DNA of 64,000 nucleotides from Sthenelais limicola. Lineage: Eukaryota > Annelida > Polychaeta > Phyllodocida > Sigalionidae. Positions 1 through 10,958 of this stretch are shown piece after piece; position 1 is the stretch's first letter; each line of letters starts with the position of its first letter. Location: assembly GCA_942159475.1 (NCBI GenBank), contig OW804094.1:19821067-19885066 (forward strand), read 5' to 3'. Under the pieces are notes generated by a model. The model was not told where the DNA came from, searched no databases, and saw only the letters and a list, made by a program, of their open reading frames with translations. A program made the translations under genes and the position numbers.

Positions 1-3000
1 CTGGCCAAGATTGACATTCACAGGGGCTCTGACGCATCAATAGGTTTGATGTTCGAGCCCGACCAGAGATTGCTGACTGAATTTGCCCTTGGAAGCCTTG
101 ATACGTATATATCGGCTGTCAGTCCGACTGCTGTGGTAGTTTTCAGCAATCCGTCCGACCAAACCCTTCGTCTTGATACAGATGTGGTGGTTGGAAAAGT
201 AAGTGAGGTGACGCTGCAATCGTCCCCTCTTACTTGTCCGGAGGGGGTGGATCAAGAGATCAAGAAAGCAATTGTCAACTCAATACAGGTGGTAGAAATA
301 CCGTCTGTAGTAGATGATGAGCTGATTATGCCGGACACTCCCGTACCACCTAGTACGGAATGTCCGCTGAAGAAACTTGTTCGAGATACAGACTTGACGG
401 ATCCTGGTGAGAAATCAAGGCTGTGTGGTCTCCTCGACGAGTTTAGGGGGTGCTTTTCTCTACCTGGAGACGGGTGGAAAAAAAAGCCCGGATGTACCCA
501 TGTGGTCCGTCACGTCATTGACACTGCGAATGCCCGCCCTATCAAACTTCCATATAGGCGGATTCCGGTGGCAAAGCGTGACGCAGCGGAAGCAGATATC
601 TGGAAGATGTACGAACAGGGACGCATTGAGCACTCTACTAGTCCGTGGGGAGCACCCATTGTGATGGTAGGAAAGAAAGATGGTACTCAGCGTTTCTGTG
701 TCGATTATCGCCAGTTGAATTCCGTGACAATGAAGGATAGCTTCCCACTCCCCAGAATTGATGAATGTGTTGAGGCGCTAGGCGGAAACAAGTGGTTCTG
801 CGCCCTCGACTTGGAAAGCGGATACTGGCAGATAGCCATGGATGAGGAAAGCAAAGCCAAAACAGCTTTCCTGTCCAGTGTGGGATTGTTTCAGTTCAAT
901 GTAATGGCCCTTGGACTGTGCAATGCCCCAGCTACCTTCCAGCGAATGATGGATCGGATGCTAGACGACCTTAAATGGAAGTCTTGCCTAGTCTATCTGG
1001 ATGATGTGGTGGTGTTCGGGAGAACGTTTGAACAATGTCTCCAGAACCTCCGACTCGTCCTGGAGAGAATCCGGGACTATGGATTGAAATTGAAACCCAA
1101 GAAATGCGAACTCTTCCGCCGAGAGGTGGAATACTTGGGCAGATTGGTCTCAGACAAGGGCATCCGCGCCAACCCTAAGAAGGTGCAGAAGGTCCAAGAT
1201 TGGCCGAGACCAGCAAACGCAAAGGAGATCCGGCAGTTTATAGGATTCGCGTCCTATTATCGAGAATTTCAGCCGAAATTTGCCTCGACTGTCGCTCTCT
1301 TGCAAGCAATAGTAACCGCAGCCGGAAAATATAAGCGGTACGCTAGATCCATAGAATGGACTCCGGAATGTGAAGTTGCCTTTCGCGGAGTCAAGGAATT
1401 GCTAACTACAGATCCAGTGTTGGGATATCCCCAGAAAGAAGGGAAGTTTATCCTTGATACGGATGCTAGTGGGTTTGGCATGGCGGGCGTCCTGTCCCAG
1501 ATACAAGACGGAAAGGAGGTAGTACTTGGGTATGCAAGCAACAGCTTGGATAAATCCCAACGAAATTACTGTGCTACGAAGCGAGAGCTTCTAGCAGTAC
1601 TAACCTATCTGAGGAAGTTCCGGCATTACCTGCTAGGGAACCGGAATTTCTGTGTGCGGACGGACCACGCATCCTTGCGGTGGTTGCTCAACTTCAAAGA
1701 TCCAATGGACATGCTCGCACGTTGGCTAGCCCAACTGCAAGAGTATGGCCTGGATCAGGGCATGATTCTCCATAGGGCGGGGAAGAAACATCTAAATGCT
1801 GACGCGCTTTCTCGACTTCCAACGCGGAAGTGCGGACGCTTAGATTGTGAAGATTGTGGGGCTCATGAAGCAGTTGTCGCTGAGGCAACTGTGACAATGG
1901 CCTCACCGAACGAGATAATCCAGAAGGCTCAGCAGGATGATCCGCTGATCCAGCGAGTTATCGATGTGGTGGAAGGTAGAAAACCGCCCCCGGACAAGCA
2001 GTCACTGTCAGGGGAGTCGGATGAATACTGTACCTACATCAATAACTTGGGGAGTTTGAAGATGAGAGAAGGTGTGTTGTGCTTGACTTGGGTTCGGCGA
2101 CGCACTGGAAGGACGTACGTCAGTAAAGTTATTCCTACTGCTCTCCGTTCAGAAATATTCCGTGGAGTGCATGGACCTAAGACCATGGGTCATTTTGGGT
2201 TCTTCAAAACCTCCTGGGCTGTGAAGTTGAAATATTTCTGGCCTGGCATGAGGGGAGACCTGAAACGCTGGATTAGGGCCTGCCCGGAATGTAGTATGCG
2301 GAAGAAGGTGGTTGCGGAATCACCCCTCTGAAGAAGGAATTGCATGGAGAACGATGGAGCCGAGTGGCTTTGGATATTATCGGTCCCTTTCACCCTACCC
2401 CTCGGGGAAACAACTATGTGATGGTTGTGGTGGACCACTTTTCGAAGTGGGCGGAGGCCTATCCAATGCCAGATCACACAGCAGAGCGATATGCGGAAGT
2501 GCTCTTCCGGGAATGGATCTTGCGCTTCGGGTACCCTGTGTCGTTACAAACAGACGGAGCCCCGGAATTCAGATCTACCCTGTTGAAGAGTCTGTTTGAG
2601 ATGCTGGGAATCGAGAAATTGATCACCCTGCCATATAGACCGCAGTCTAATGGGCAGGCGGAAAGATTTAATCGGATCCTAGTGGAGCAGCTGTCTTGTC
2701 TGACGGATTACAGTTCCACGGACTGGGATATGCTGGCTCCGTGTATTGCTCATGCCTATCGGGCTAGCATACACGCGAACACGCTGTGCACGCCGAATTC
2801 TATCGTATTCGGGACGGACTTGGTCACTCCGATGGACTTGATCTACGGAGTAGAGCCGGGTACCCTGGATTTTCCATGTCGTGTGGCGTTCGTTGAGAAC
2901 CTAAGACATTGGATGAGGCTAGGGCATCAGTTTGTTCGGGAGTATCGGCAGTGCACCAGAAACGAGATTATGACCGGAAAGCAAACCCTAGAATCTTTGA

Positions 3001-3703
3001 AGTGGGTGCTGTTGTATACCGCTACAACCACCCTCAGGCTAGTAAGAAGATCGGTCCCAAGTGGGATGGGCCCTTCAAGGTGAAAAGATTCATAGGAGGC
3101 ACAACCTATGAACTTGAGACAGTAAAGGGTATCGTGAGATGTCATGTAGATTATCTCAAACCTGCCTTTAACGAGAACGGACCTATTCAGGTGGTAAATC
3201 TAGATAGAACACCAGAATTTCGTGCTCTGAAAGAGGCTGGACGCGATGTCCTGAGGCTGGAAAGTGGCAAAGTCCTTCCAGGGAAGGAATGTCCTGAATT
3301 GAAAAAGAAAGATAAAGTCTCTGTATGTGTGAAACAAAGGGGACGACGGAAGAAGCCGGAGGGGGTAAAAGATAACACTCCTCCTCCAGTGCTAGCCGCC
3401 CCCAGAGTTAGCACAGAAAAGAAAAAGAAGAAAGTTGGGAGACCTCGTAAAACGATGGGTAAAACCAGAGTAATACCAGTGCTTCCCAAGAGAAAGAGAG
3501 GCCGACCTCGGAAGATTCCAGTTGACACTGTGGCTCCGCCAAAACCAAACTCTCCCAAAGTGAAGAGAGGTAGGCCGAGGGGAGCTAAAGGGAAGACTGG
3601 AGACGGAAGAGGGAAGAAAGGAGAGCATGACGTCTCCCCTGGGAAAACTGTAACGAGAAAACGAGTGCGCTGTCCTCCAGATCGGTTACAGTTGGGAGTT
3701 TAG
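1..3703 (+). pseudogene. pol: Retroelement pol polyprotein (RT, RNase H, integrase), two frameshifts
   Basis: The frame is open from base 1 to the stop at 2329-2331. RT occupies about 540-1100, with the catalytic YLDD at 994-1005. RNase H begins at about 1441 (ILDTDASGFG). The integrase HHCC zinc region lies at about 2166-2310 (CPEC visible). The frame then shifts near 2328-2340. The next frame (about 2340-2960) carries the DD35E core: Asp at 2373-2375, Asp at 2553-2555 and Glu at 2661-2663, 35 residues apart. A second shift near 2960 leads into the C-terminal frame ending at 3703, which contains a GPF/Y-like block (KWDGPFKVKRF near 3060-3090) and an AT-hook-rich tail. All catalytic residues I can check are present, so the lesions are the two indels. 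The gene is open at the left edge, so its start is not visible. Confidence 0.93.
3420..3703 (+). other. AT-hook-like basic tail of the integrase
   Basis: The last stretch of the pol frame is very rich in Lys, Arg, Gly and Pro. It holds three copies of the AT-hook core: GRPRK near 3438-3452, RGRPRK near 3496-3513 and RGRPRG near 3564-3581. AT-hooks bind the minor groove of AT-rich DNA. Many Ty3/gypsy integrases instead end in a chromodomain, which I do not see here. A role in tethering the integration complex to AT-rich chromatin is inference. Confidence 0.75.
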
Positions 3704-4789
3704 ACCATGTTGTGTGTGCCAACAAGGGGAATTATGATCTGATTCCCCGAGTAAACACAACGAGAAGTCGACTGGAAGTGTAAGACGGAAAAATACACTG
3801 AAGTCCCCGAACGACACATGTGAACTGGATGTTCCATGTGGCTGGGAGTAACCTTGATTCCAGGAATTAGTAGTTGCTAGAGTAACTGGAGCTGTACAGC
3901 CGGCTTGGGTTAGGGCTGCGAAGCATAGAGAATCTAACTTCGTGGTACTGTTTGCCCTGAATCTTGTCTGAAATGACTTGAAATTGCTATTTGACAGCGT
4001 TGCTACCTATGAAAATGAACGGAATTCAATTCCACTCTTGTCTCAGTGGAAAGAATAGCGGGTTGCGGTGGTAAGGACTCCGGTCTGAACCCCGTACGCC
4101 TATGCTAGACATGCAAAACCGGGTAACGTTATCAGGCAGGTAGTGGCGGGACACGGTGGCGCTGCGAGCGTATGGCAAGAGGGCGAACTAGCGTTGCAAG
4201 GTGGTGCTAACGGAAGTGGCATCCGGTTGACACTGGTTCTCTCCGCCTCGTGGCTCACTTTGCTTCCGACCGCCAACCTGTAAGTATGCTACTCTATCAT
4301 GCACCTTATTCCACTGATCCTTGCTTGAATATTCTATGAGGTAGTATTTGATAGTTGAACTACTTGAGAAAGAATGCTTTTAAGACACTGTAGATGGTTG
4401 ACGCGGAGTCGTACGTCTAGTATAAGACGAAAGTTTCGGTGTTTCTGTGTGTGGAGATAGATCACCGGCGCTACGACCCACGCCGCCATGTTGGATGCTG
4501 TAAGCGGTGTGACCACGCTAGTATTTCTATCGAGTATTACGCTGATTTGGTCCACCCTAGGGTTCCGGGAATACTGTTTTTAGTTATAAAACATTCTTGG
4601 GGATGGTACTACTCAGTTCACTGTCTCCCGGAGTGATTTTTAACGAAATATTGTGTACATAATGTTCTGGTTGCAATCGTCCCTGTGACTAAGCATGTAA
4701 TGTTATGTTATAGGAACGAGAACTCAACGTGACCGCTGCCGTCTGAAGTGTATCCTGTGAATCCTGAGCTTTGAGAAAACTGACTGAAA
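3704..4789 (+). other. Non-coding gap between pol and downstream ORF; possible splice signals
   Basis: There is no long ORF. A strong donor-like sequence (CTGTAAGTATG) lies at about 4279-4289. An acceptor-like TATAG follows a T-rich stretch ending near 4713, shortly before the ATG at 4790. This would suit production of the downstream ORF from a spliced message, but that is inference. The region is part of the retroelement, as its composition matches pol. Confidence 0.4.
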
Positions 4790-6868
4790 ATGAGTGAATC
4801 GGATACTCATGAGAAAGCTGCTAGTGTAGACTTGGGCGAGTCTGGTGGTTCCGACCAGGAGCTCGACGTGGAGGCGGAATCCCAGTTGCTGGAAGAGACC
4901 GGTGACGGTCCCGGCCATGTAGCTGAGATGAAACCTCTGACGGAGAAAGATGTCTGTGATACCGGGAAAGGCTCCGTGGAGACACGGCAGTCCTCTCGCG
5001 GGAGACGGAAACAGGGGTCTCCAGCCAAGTCTACTAGCAAGACCCGGAAAGCGTCCAAGTCCCCAGCTACGGGTCGACAGGGCGTTGAACGTGGACGGGA
5101 CACACTTCGGAAACTCGCTGAAGTCTGAGTAGTGGTCCAGCCCATGGAAGTGGTAGAGACTACCTCTACCACTAAGAAATCTGATTCGAAGGAGAGTGAT
5201 ACCCAGAGCAAGGAGAGTGTTACCCCTTCGAGCCAGAAAGGAAAGAGGAAAGTGGTGAAATCCCATAGACGTCGTTCCGTGTGGAGGGACAGCCAGTTCC
5301 GGAGTCTTCCGCGTGGTACTGACACCCGTTCCACGTTTGACACCGGAGTAGGGGTGGTGAACGTGAACCCTGATATGGATATCCCCGGCGCCATGGCTAC
5401 CATGGCCAAGGAGAGTGAAGATGAGTCAGATGTGGAGGGGTTGGAACACGGTATGATGGACCGTTACGAAAGCCAACTCTTCCCGAGTCTGCTCAGGCTG
5501 GGTTCCGTGGACACAGGCAGTTATGAGAAGGTTGTGGGCGCTGTGGACTTGTGGGAGCCCGGCTTCCGTTGTCCCTTTGCCGTCTGCCGGTACCTTCCCT
5601 TCAACGGAAAAGGAGTCCGTGTCTACGCTACAAGGCAGAGACTATTCCGCCACCTGTGTGAGGAGCACACTCCCAGGTTGGAGGTCTGGACCTGCCCTTC
5701 TGCCCGTTGCCAGCAGAGGCTAGACCGGAGATGTGAGCTTGTGCGCCACTTGCAGTACGGAGAGGAAGTGTGCCACAACAAGGGATTGTCAGAGGCCGTC
5801 CGGAAAGCCATGGCGGTGACGCCCACTCGTGAGCCGTCCCCCAGGTTTAACTTGATGAGCTATCTGACTGCAGAAGACCTACAGCAGGTGAGACGAGCTA
5901 CCTCGGTTGGAAAGTCCTCCACCAGCTTGAGGCAGTTTGTTAAGCCTAAAGACTGGAAAACGCCTTCTGCAGCGGAAGCATGTGCTCCTGATCCAGAGCC
6001 ATCCACCGGCAAAGGCAAGACAAAGAAGCAGAAGAAGAGAAGGAGAGAACGTTCCAGTTCCTCTCGCTCTGAGTCCATGTGCAGTGACCGGAGCTCTTCT
6101 CCTGCCCCTAAGACTGCGAAAGTACTGAATCCGGTAGCACAGCAGGCCTGTGCTAAGTTGGAAGCAGAGCTCCCGGAGCAAGCTTCCACGGAAATGCTAC
6201 TGGAGAAAAGTGAGACCGAAGTCCGTGATGTGTTGGATTTGGCCAACGATGCATTAACGGAGGTTGGAGAGAAAGTGACAGCAGCATTCCAGACCTTGGC
6301 GGAACCACTGTCACAGCTGAGAACAGTACGAGAACAGATCCGCGAGCTAACGACTCTTCGTGAGGAGAATCGTGCGCAAGCCGGTCTGATCCGAGACCAG
6401 AGATCGTGGCTCAAGGAGAGAGATGCGAAAATCCAGTCCCAACTGGAAGAGATTAGCGCTCTCCGGGCGGAGTTGGAGGCTTTCCGTAATCCTTCATCCT
6501 CTAGCGGGTCACAGCAGACGGAGAACATCATGTCAGGGATCCGCCCTCTGGGAGGCACTACCCCGACACGGATGTGGAGTGGAATGGAGGCAATACCCCC
6601 CATGCAGCCACAGCAAGCCTTGGTGGGAACCGGTTTCGGAGGTCAAGTAGACTTCAACGAAATGCGGAACCTAATGATGATGGGAAGGTTGTTCCGGGAG
6701 ACCATGGCACAACCTCTCCCCTTACCAAGGCAGGAACTTCCAGGGGAGACTCCGTTAACCCCCGGAAGGAATTGGACAGTGAACACCCCTGCAGCTGCAG
6801 GTAGTGCCCCAACTGGTTCCGAGGAGGTAAAGAAACCAGATGGTGGGACGTATAAGTGTTTTTGCTAA
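4790..6868 (+). pseudogene. Retroelement accessory ORF: zinc-finger and coiled-coil protein with one in-frame TGA
   Basis: One reading frame of 693 codons runs from the ATG at 4790 to the stop at 6868, interrupted by a single TGA at 5126-5128. The N-terminal third is acidic, then Ser/Lys/Arg-rich and low in complexity. Two C2H2-like fingers follow: CPFAVC with HLCEEH (about 5570-5670), and CPSARC with a later H-x8-H (about 5697-5775). A basic Ser-rich stretch (about 6000-6090) leads to a heptad-like coiled coil (about 6205-6490). The ORF lies downstream of pol on the same strand, where env or accessory ORFs sit. No signal peptide or membrane segment is visible, so it does not look like an envelope protein. 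It could be a displaced gag-like protein. Family unrecognised. Confidence 0.7.
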
Positions 6869-7480
6869 AGTAGCCACGCTGGTTACTTACTGTTCAAGAT
6901 TACCTTGCGATGCGGAACGACCATGGACTTGCCCCTGACCTCGGAACCTGTACGTGTGGATAGACGGACCCCTTTGATAACCCGGAATTGCCCCTCGGAA
7001 ACCTGAAAGCTCGGAAATGTAAGAAACCGCTGATAAACCTTGGACTCTGACTACCTCTTGACGATTCAAATGGATTGACAGCTGCTGACTCGGAACAACC
7101 TCGGAAGCCGGAAATTTTTTTCTGCCGATTCGTAAGAAGTTTAGTACATTTTACTTACAGCCTGGTGCTTTTCATAAATGAAATGTTTTGTCGTAGCAGG
7201 TCTACCAAAGCTCCTTATGTAAAGGCTGTTTAAAACTTTTGAGTATGTTGATTCAGAAGGAATCACTTACAATGTAAAATGTAATTCTAGAGATGTCGCG
7301 ATTTATTGTTCGTGCGGAGGTCACAAGTATGCTCCTGCCTGTACTGATTCGCAATGTTAATTCTCTATGTCATTTCTTACTTTACTTTGATGTTCCGTGT
7401 TGATGTTCACAGTATAATTTATTACTCCCGTATAGATTGTTTACAAAGTTGGTAAAAATCTTAAATTATAGAGGGGGTAT
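6869..7480 (+). other. Retroelement 3' untranslated region and polypurine tract
   Basis: There is no ORF. The region ends in the purine run AGAGGGGG at about 7470-7477, three bases before the LTR. This is the expected position of the plus-strand primer (polypurine tract) in an LTR retroelement. Confidence 0.7.
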
Positions 7481-7784
7481 TGTAGTAGATCGGAGGTTAT
7501 ATATAGCCCTCCGCGTCAAGAGTGTGTATAAATCAAATGTCCTTGACCTTCCCGTGTCTCCGTAACGCTTCACTGAGCACGGAATGCTGTTGTTATTTCA
7601 TTTTGATGCTATTGATAGAATTGTTATTTGAAGGGAATATTCACTTTGTATATGTATATTAATTGTACTGTATGCGAGATGAAAAAGATTATAATAATAA
7701 AATTAGTATAAAACCTATATAAGCTATTTATTGTTATTGTTATATAACATCGTTATTATTATATAAGATCCATGAACCCCTACA
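7481..7784 (+). repeat. 3' LTR of the retroelement (304 bp)
   Basis: It begins TGTAGTAG immediately after the polypurine tract and ends CCCCTACA, giving the inverted TGTAG/CTACA ends typical of an LTR. It contains TATATATAG near its start and an AATAAA at 7698. The partner 5' LTR is outside the window, so the boundaries rest on the end motif and the tract. The first 100 bases are matched, inverted, at 13823-13923. Confidence 0.8.
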
Positions 7785-8290
7785 ATACTCATTAAACGTT
7801 AATATACCCATAATGTAATGTTAATATAACCATAAGTTAACGTTAATTTGCTAGTCAAAATAAGGTTATTCAATGATCCGTGAAACTCCCAAAATATTCA
7901 ACGTTAATATAACCATAATTCAACGTGAATTTGCCAGTGCAAATAACGTCAATCTACCCCGTCATTAACGTTGAGTCGATCTCAATTGGATGTTGATGTC
8001 ACGTTTATTTGACCATGCAGTATTGCATGGCTCGGCCATGATATTAACGTCAAATTGATGTTAGATTGTCATCCCAATTGGACATCAAACGAACGTGGAA
8101 ACAACATCATCCTCACGTTGATTTCACATCAAATAAAAAACGTTAATTCAACGTTGTTCAGATAATGGGATCACTTAACGTTAATTTGAGGTTGATTTGA
8201 GTCCAGGTATATGGCAGTGAAACTAACGTTAGATATTGAGGGTGTTTGCCCTGTTATGGCCGTTAATTTGAGGTTGATTTGACAGGATTT
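7785..8290. repeat. Degenerate interspersed AACGTTAATTTG-type repeat cluster
   Basis: The words AACGTTAATTTGAGGTTGAT and AACGTTAATATAACCATAA and their variants recur about ten times in both orientations. No coding potential is visible. It looks like nested ends of old DNA transposons or a decayed tandem array. Confidence 0.5.
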
Positions 8291-8390
8291 TGTTACCTGG
8301 GGAAGACCTCCCCTCTGCAGGAGACATTCCTTTGAATGTCACCGACTGAAATAAAATGTTTTCTCATTCTAATGCTTATTCTAAAAAATG
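8290..8390 (+). repeat. 3' tail of a retroposon (copy 1)
   Basis: The block AGGAGACATTCC...GACTGAAATAAAATGTTTT, followed by an ATTCT-like tail, recurs at about 15772-15845. A shared 3' end with AATAAA and a short tandem tail is typical of LINE or SINE insertions. No coding part is recognisable upstream. Confidence 0.55.
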
Positions 8391-9520
8391 AAATGTGGTT
8401 CCTCACATATTTCTCAAATAATTATCGCCAAAATAATCATATATTGCGATATTTAACTGCTCAAAGCCAATATATGATATGGTCGAGCTTACATTAAAAG
8501 TCGTCAAATTAGTGGATATGGCTACATGCGGTTTCTCTAAACAAAACACATAGTGTGGATCAGTTAATTGAAGAGTTCATAACAATATAAGTTGTGAGTT
8601 GTGATATTGTAAAATTGACAAGCATAAATTGTCTATATTTTAAGTTAAAGTGGTCTCATTCAGCCACACATTCGTCACGCCCCTACCGGCCAGAAGGCTC
8701 CATACACTTTCTTACCACCACAACACTCGCGTATTTCTTATCATTCCAAAGTCCAAAGGTACAGGTGAGGTCCAGGTCTGACCGTTATCTCAAAGTCGAT
8801 CACATGGAAAGGGAGAAAACCTGGTCACCTCCCAAAGAGATTGGTCAGAGTGGCAGTGGTCACTCTGAACCTCGTTTTGATATTTTCCTGTCATTGTTAT
8901 CCTGTGGCTGATTGGATCTCTCATCTAACCTGTTGATTAATTGGTCCAGCAAGACCTAAGCCAATCAGCGCAGGCCCAGTCTATTCGTTCTAATCTGTCT
9001 AGTATAAGAATAAAGATCAGTGATTAGTTCGACCTCTTTTTAAGTGATCCTACTGATCTGAAGCATACATCTCTGTGTGTTGTGTTGATTAATTTCTCGC
9101 CCAACTACTGACCCTGAATTATTACAAAGAATGTCCGGCATTTCTTCAATATAATAAGAGTTACAAATCAGGCTAAGATGAATTACCCTCCTAAGATCCC
9201 TCATAGCAAAAAGTCTGTCCATGTGCACAATAAACAACATGAGTACAGATGTAAAGAACAATTTTGTCCACCCATGATCTGCTATCTGGGACGAGGCAGA
9301 CATGACCAACTTTAACCACTTGATCTTTGGTTAAAGGTTAACCTATACAATATTGATGCTCAGTCAGTGCTTGGTTCTCCAGCCCTCAACTAGAACAATA
9401 TGGGATTAATCAGGTTTGTAATGCGATTATTTCATGGTACTGCACTAGTTCTAGGTGTCTCTTCGCACAGGTTGTATGTTGTTTTAGGATGCTAATATGA
9501 TGCTTTTATCTCCAAGGCTG
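8391..9520. other. No gene recognised
   Basis: AT-rich sequence with only short ORFs lacking any recognisable motif. I see no exon-like block with splice signals that I would defend. Confidence 0.5.
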
Positions 9521-9529
9521 CAAATTCCT

Positions 9530-9705
9530 CTCATAAATCCTGCATAGGAGGCATAGCTTTGAGCATTGATAGATCAGAGATAGTAGGTATAACTTTGAGA
9601 TGGACAGGAATACCATACCTCCTATGCAGGATAAATCCTGCATAGGAGGTATGGCTTTGAGCTTTAATAAATCGTGCATAGGAGGCATAGCTTTGATAAA
9701 TAATA
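9530..9705. repeat. Short motif array TGCATAGGAGGYATRGCTTTGA
   Basis: The motif (core GCATAGGAGG(C/T)AT) occurs at about 9540, 9640 and 9675, with a weaker version near 9580 and an inverted copy (CCATACCTCCTATGCAGG) at about 9612-9630. Motif spacing is irregular, unlike a simple satellite. The style resembles the element-specific motifs inside elements A-E, but I find no terminal repeats here. Confidence 0.5.
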
Positions 9706-10622
9706 TTATGTTATGCAGGTATTAAGACAAAAATGACCAAGGGACATAGCGGAAAGATGTATCGTCCCGTATTGTCCTACGCCCGCGGTCAGATACGGAA
9801 GCCAAGGCATGATAGATGTAGGCCTATTGGTAAAATTAAGTTAGGCCTACATTCGTCTTGGTTGACATCCGACGTTGTTGTTGAGATCATGATGGCCGTC
9901 ATGGGGCGTCATGACCCATTTGTGTATTTCTACGTGCCGTTTTTCCGACCAGCAAGGGTCTGGACTATATTTTAGAATGCAAAATTATTTAATTCTGCAT
10001 TGTGGTTTTACTTACTGTTGTGCAGTAAATTACTATAATAAACATATTCACTTATTTTTTTGTAATTTTTCAATTCATTCATATGCAATAATACTATAAT
10101 TGCTAGGGAACTATATTCATTCCATATCAGGCCTGAGGCCTGATACGGCCATTGTATTGGTCAGGACTGAGTTGCGCTCTCAATGTTAACTCAATGGGCC
10201 ATACATATTGACCACATTCAAAGGTGAAATAAAGCTCTGATATCTGATAAATCAGACAGAGAAGTTATACCTTTGAGTTTTGACTTCAGACCTCTGTATC
10301 TTCATTGAGGAATATAATTGTAAATAGGAAAACACTAATAAAATATACAAAGATGCTTTGTAAAATACAAAAGGCAGGCAAGAGGATATGACCCTTAGCT
10401 TAGTATCCATAGTCTTCCTATTTTGTCTTCACCTCCTGAATACATTACTGATACAGGGTGTTCCAAAAGGTCCTGTGATACACCTGGTAATATAACAACT
10501 CTCAGGCAAATAGACACAGAGATAGTGCTCCACATTCAGCAATTGCTTGAGGTTTTTAGGAGTACCTTTTGCAACAATGTCCAAACCAAAAAGAACAAAA
10601 ATTAAACAAGAAAAACAAGCAC
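9706..10622. other. No gene recognised; possible gene 0 leader region
   Basis: Unassigned AT-rich sequence. It contains the short direct/inverted segment ATCAGGCCTGAGGCCTGAT at about 10126-10144. The promoter of gene 0 should lie here or nearby, but no clear TATA box or initiator can be chosen. Confidence 0.4.
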
Positions 10623-10654
10623 ATGATGTTTCAAAGGTTAATATAATGTCATCT

Positions 10655-10735
10655 TTTCAAACATGATGGTATCTCAAGATCCATTTTTTTCGACTTATGA
10701 CTCGTTTTTCTGTGATACATCACATATTTTAGCTC
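10655..10735. repeat. End fragment of MITE family F
   Basis: ATGGTATCTCAAGATCC followed by CGACTTATGACTCGTTTTTC matches the right end of the complete copies at 20226-20648 and 45931-46325. The left part of the element is missing here. A left-end-like sequence (TATGTCACAAGTCG) stands separately at about 11952. Confidence 0.6.
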
Positions 10736-10958
10736 ACATGGATGACCTGCCCCTAGCAAATTGTGACGCCCTTTTCCACACTATTGTTCTGTATGTACAT
10801 GTACTTATGATGGAAAATACAAAAATAATTATATATGTATGATGACAGCCTGTATCATGGTAGAATTGGTGAAATATTAAGTATTAAATACAAAAAAAAT
10901 TAGCTCTACTATTACTCTACTAATATGAGGGTTTAACACTTTTTATCTATTTCTTCAG

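Larger units (their letters stand above)
1..7784 (+). mobile_element. Ty3/gypsy-type LTR retrotransposon, 3' part, defective
   Basis: A plus-strand retroelement enters from the left edge. In order it has the end of a protease/linker region, reverse transcriptase, RNase H, integrase, a basic tail, a non-coding gap, a second ORF, a polypurine tract and an LTR. RT-RNase H-integrase order is that of Ty3/gypsy elements. The 5' LTR, gag and most of the protease lie outside the window. Two frame breaks in pol and a stop in the downstream ORF show that this copy is not autonomous. The base composition is more GC-rich than the flanking DNA, consistent with an inserted element. The right end is set by TGTAG...CTACA ends at 7481-7784. 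Confidence 0.9.

Noticed and set aside
4724..5409. Minus-strand ORFs of 180 and 200 codons
   Set aside because: They are shadows of the plus-strand zinc-finger ORF.
4790..6868. Downstream ORF as an envelope gene
   Set aside because: No signal peptide, transmembrane helix or fusion-like segment; it has zinc fingers and a coiled coil instead.
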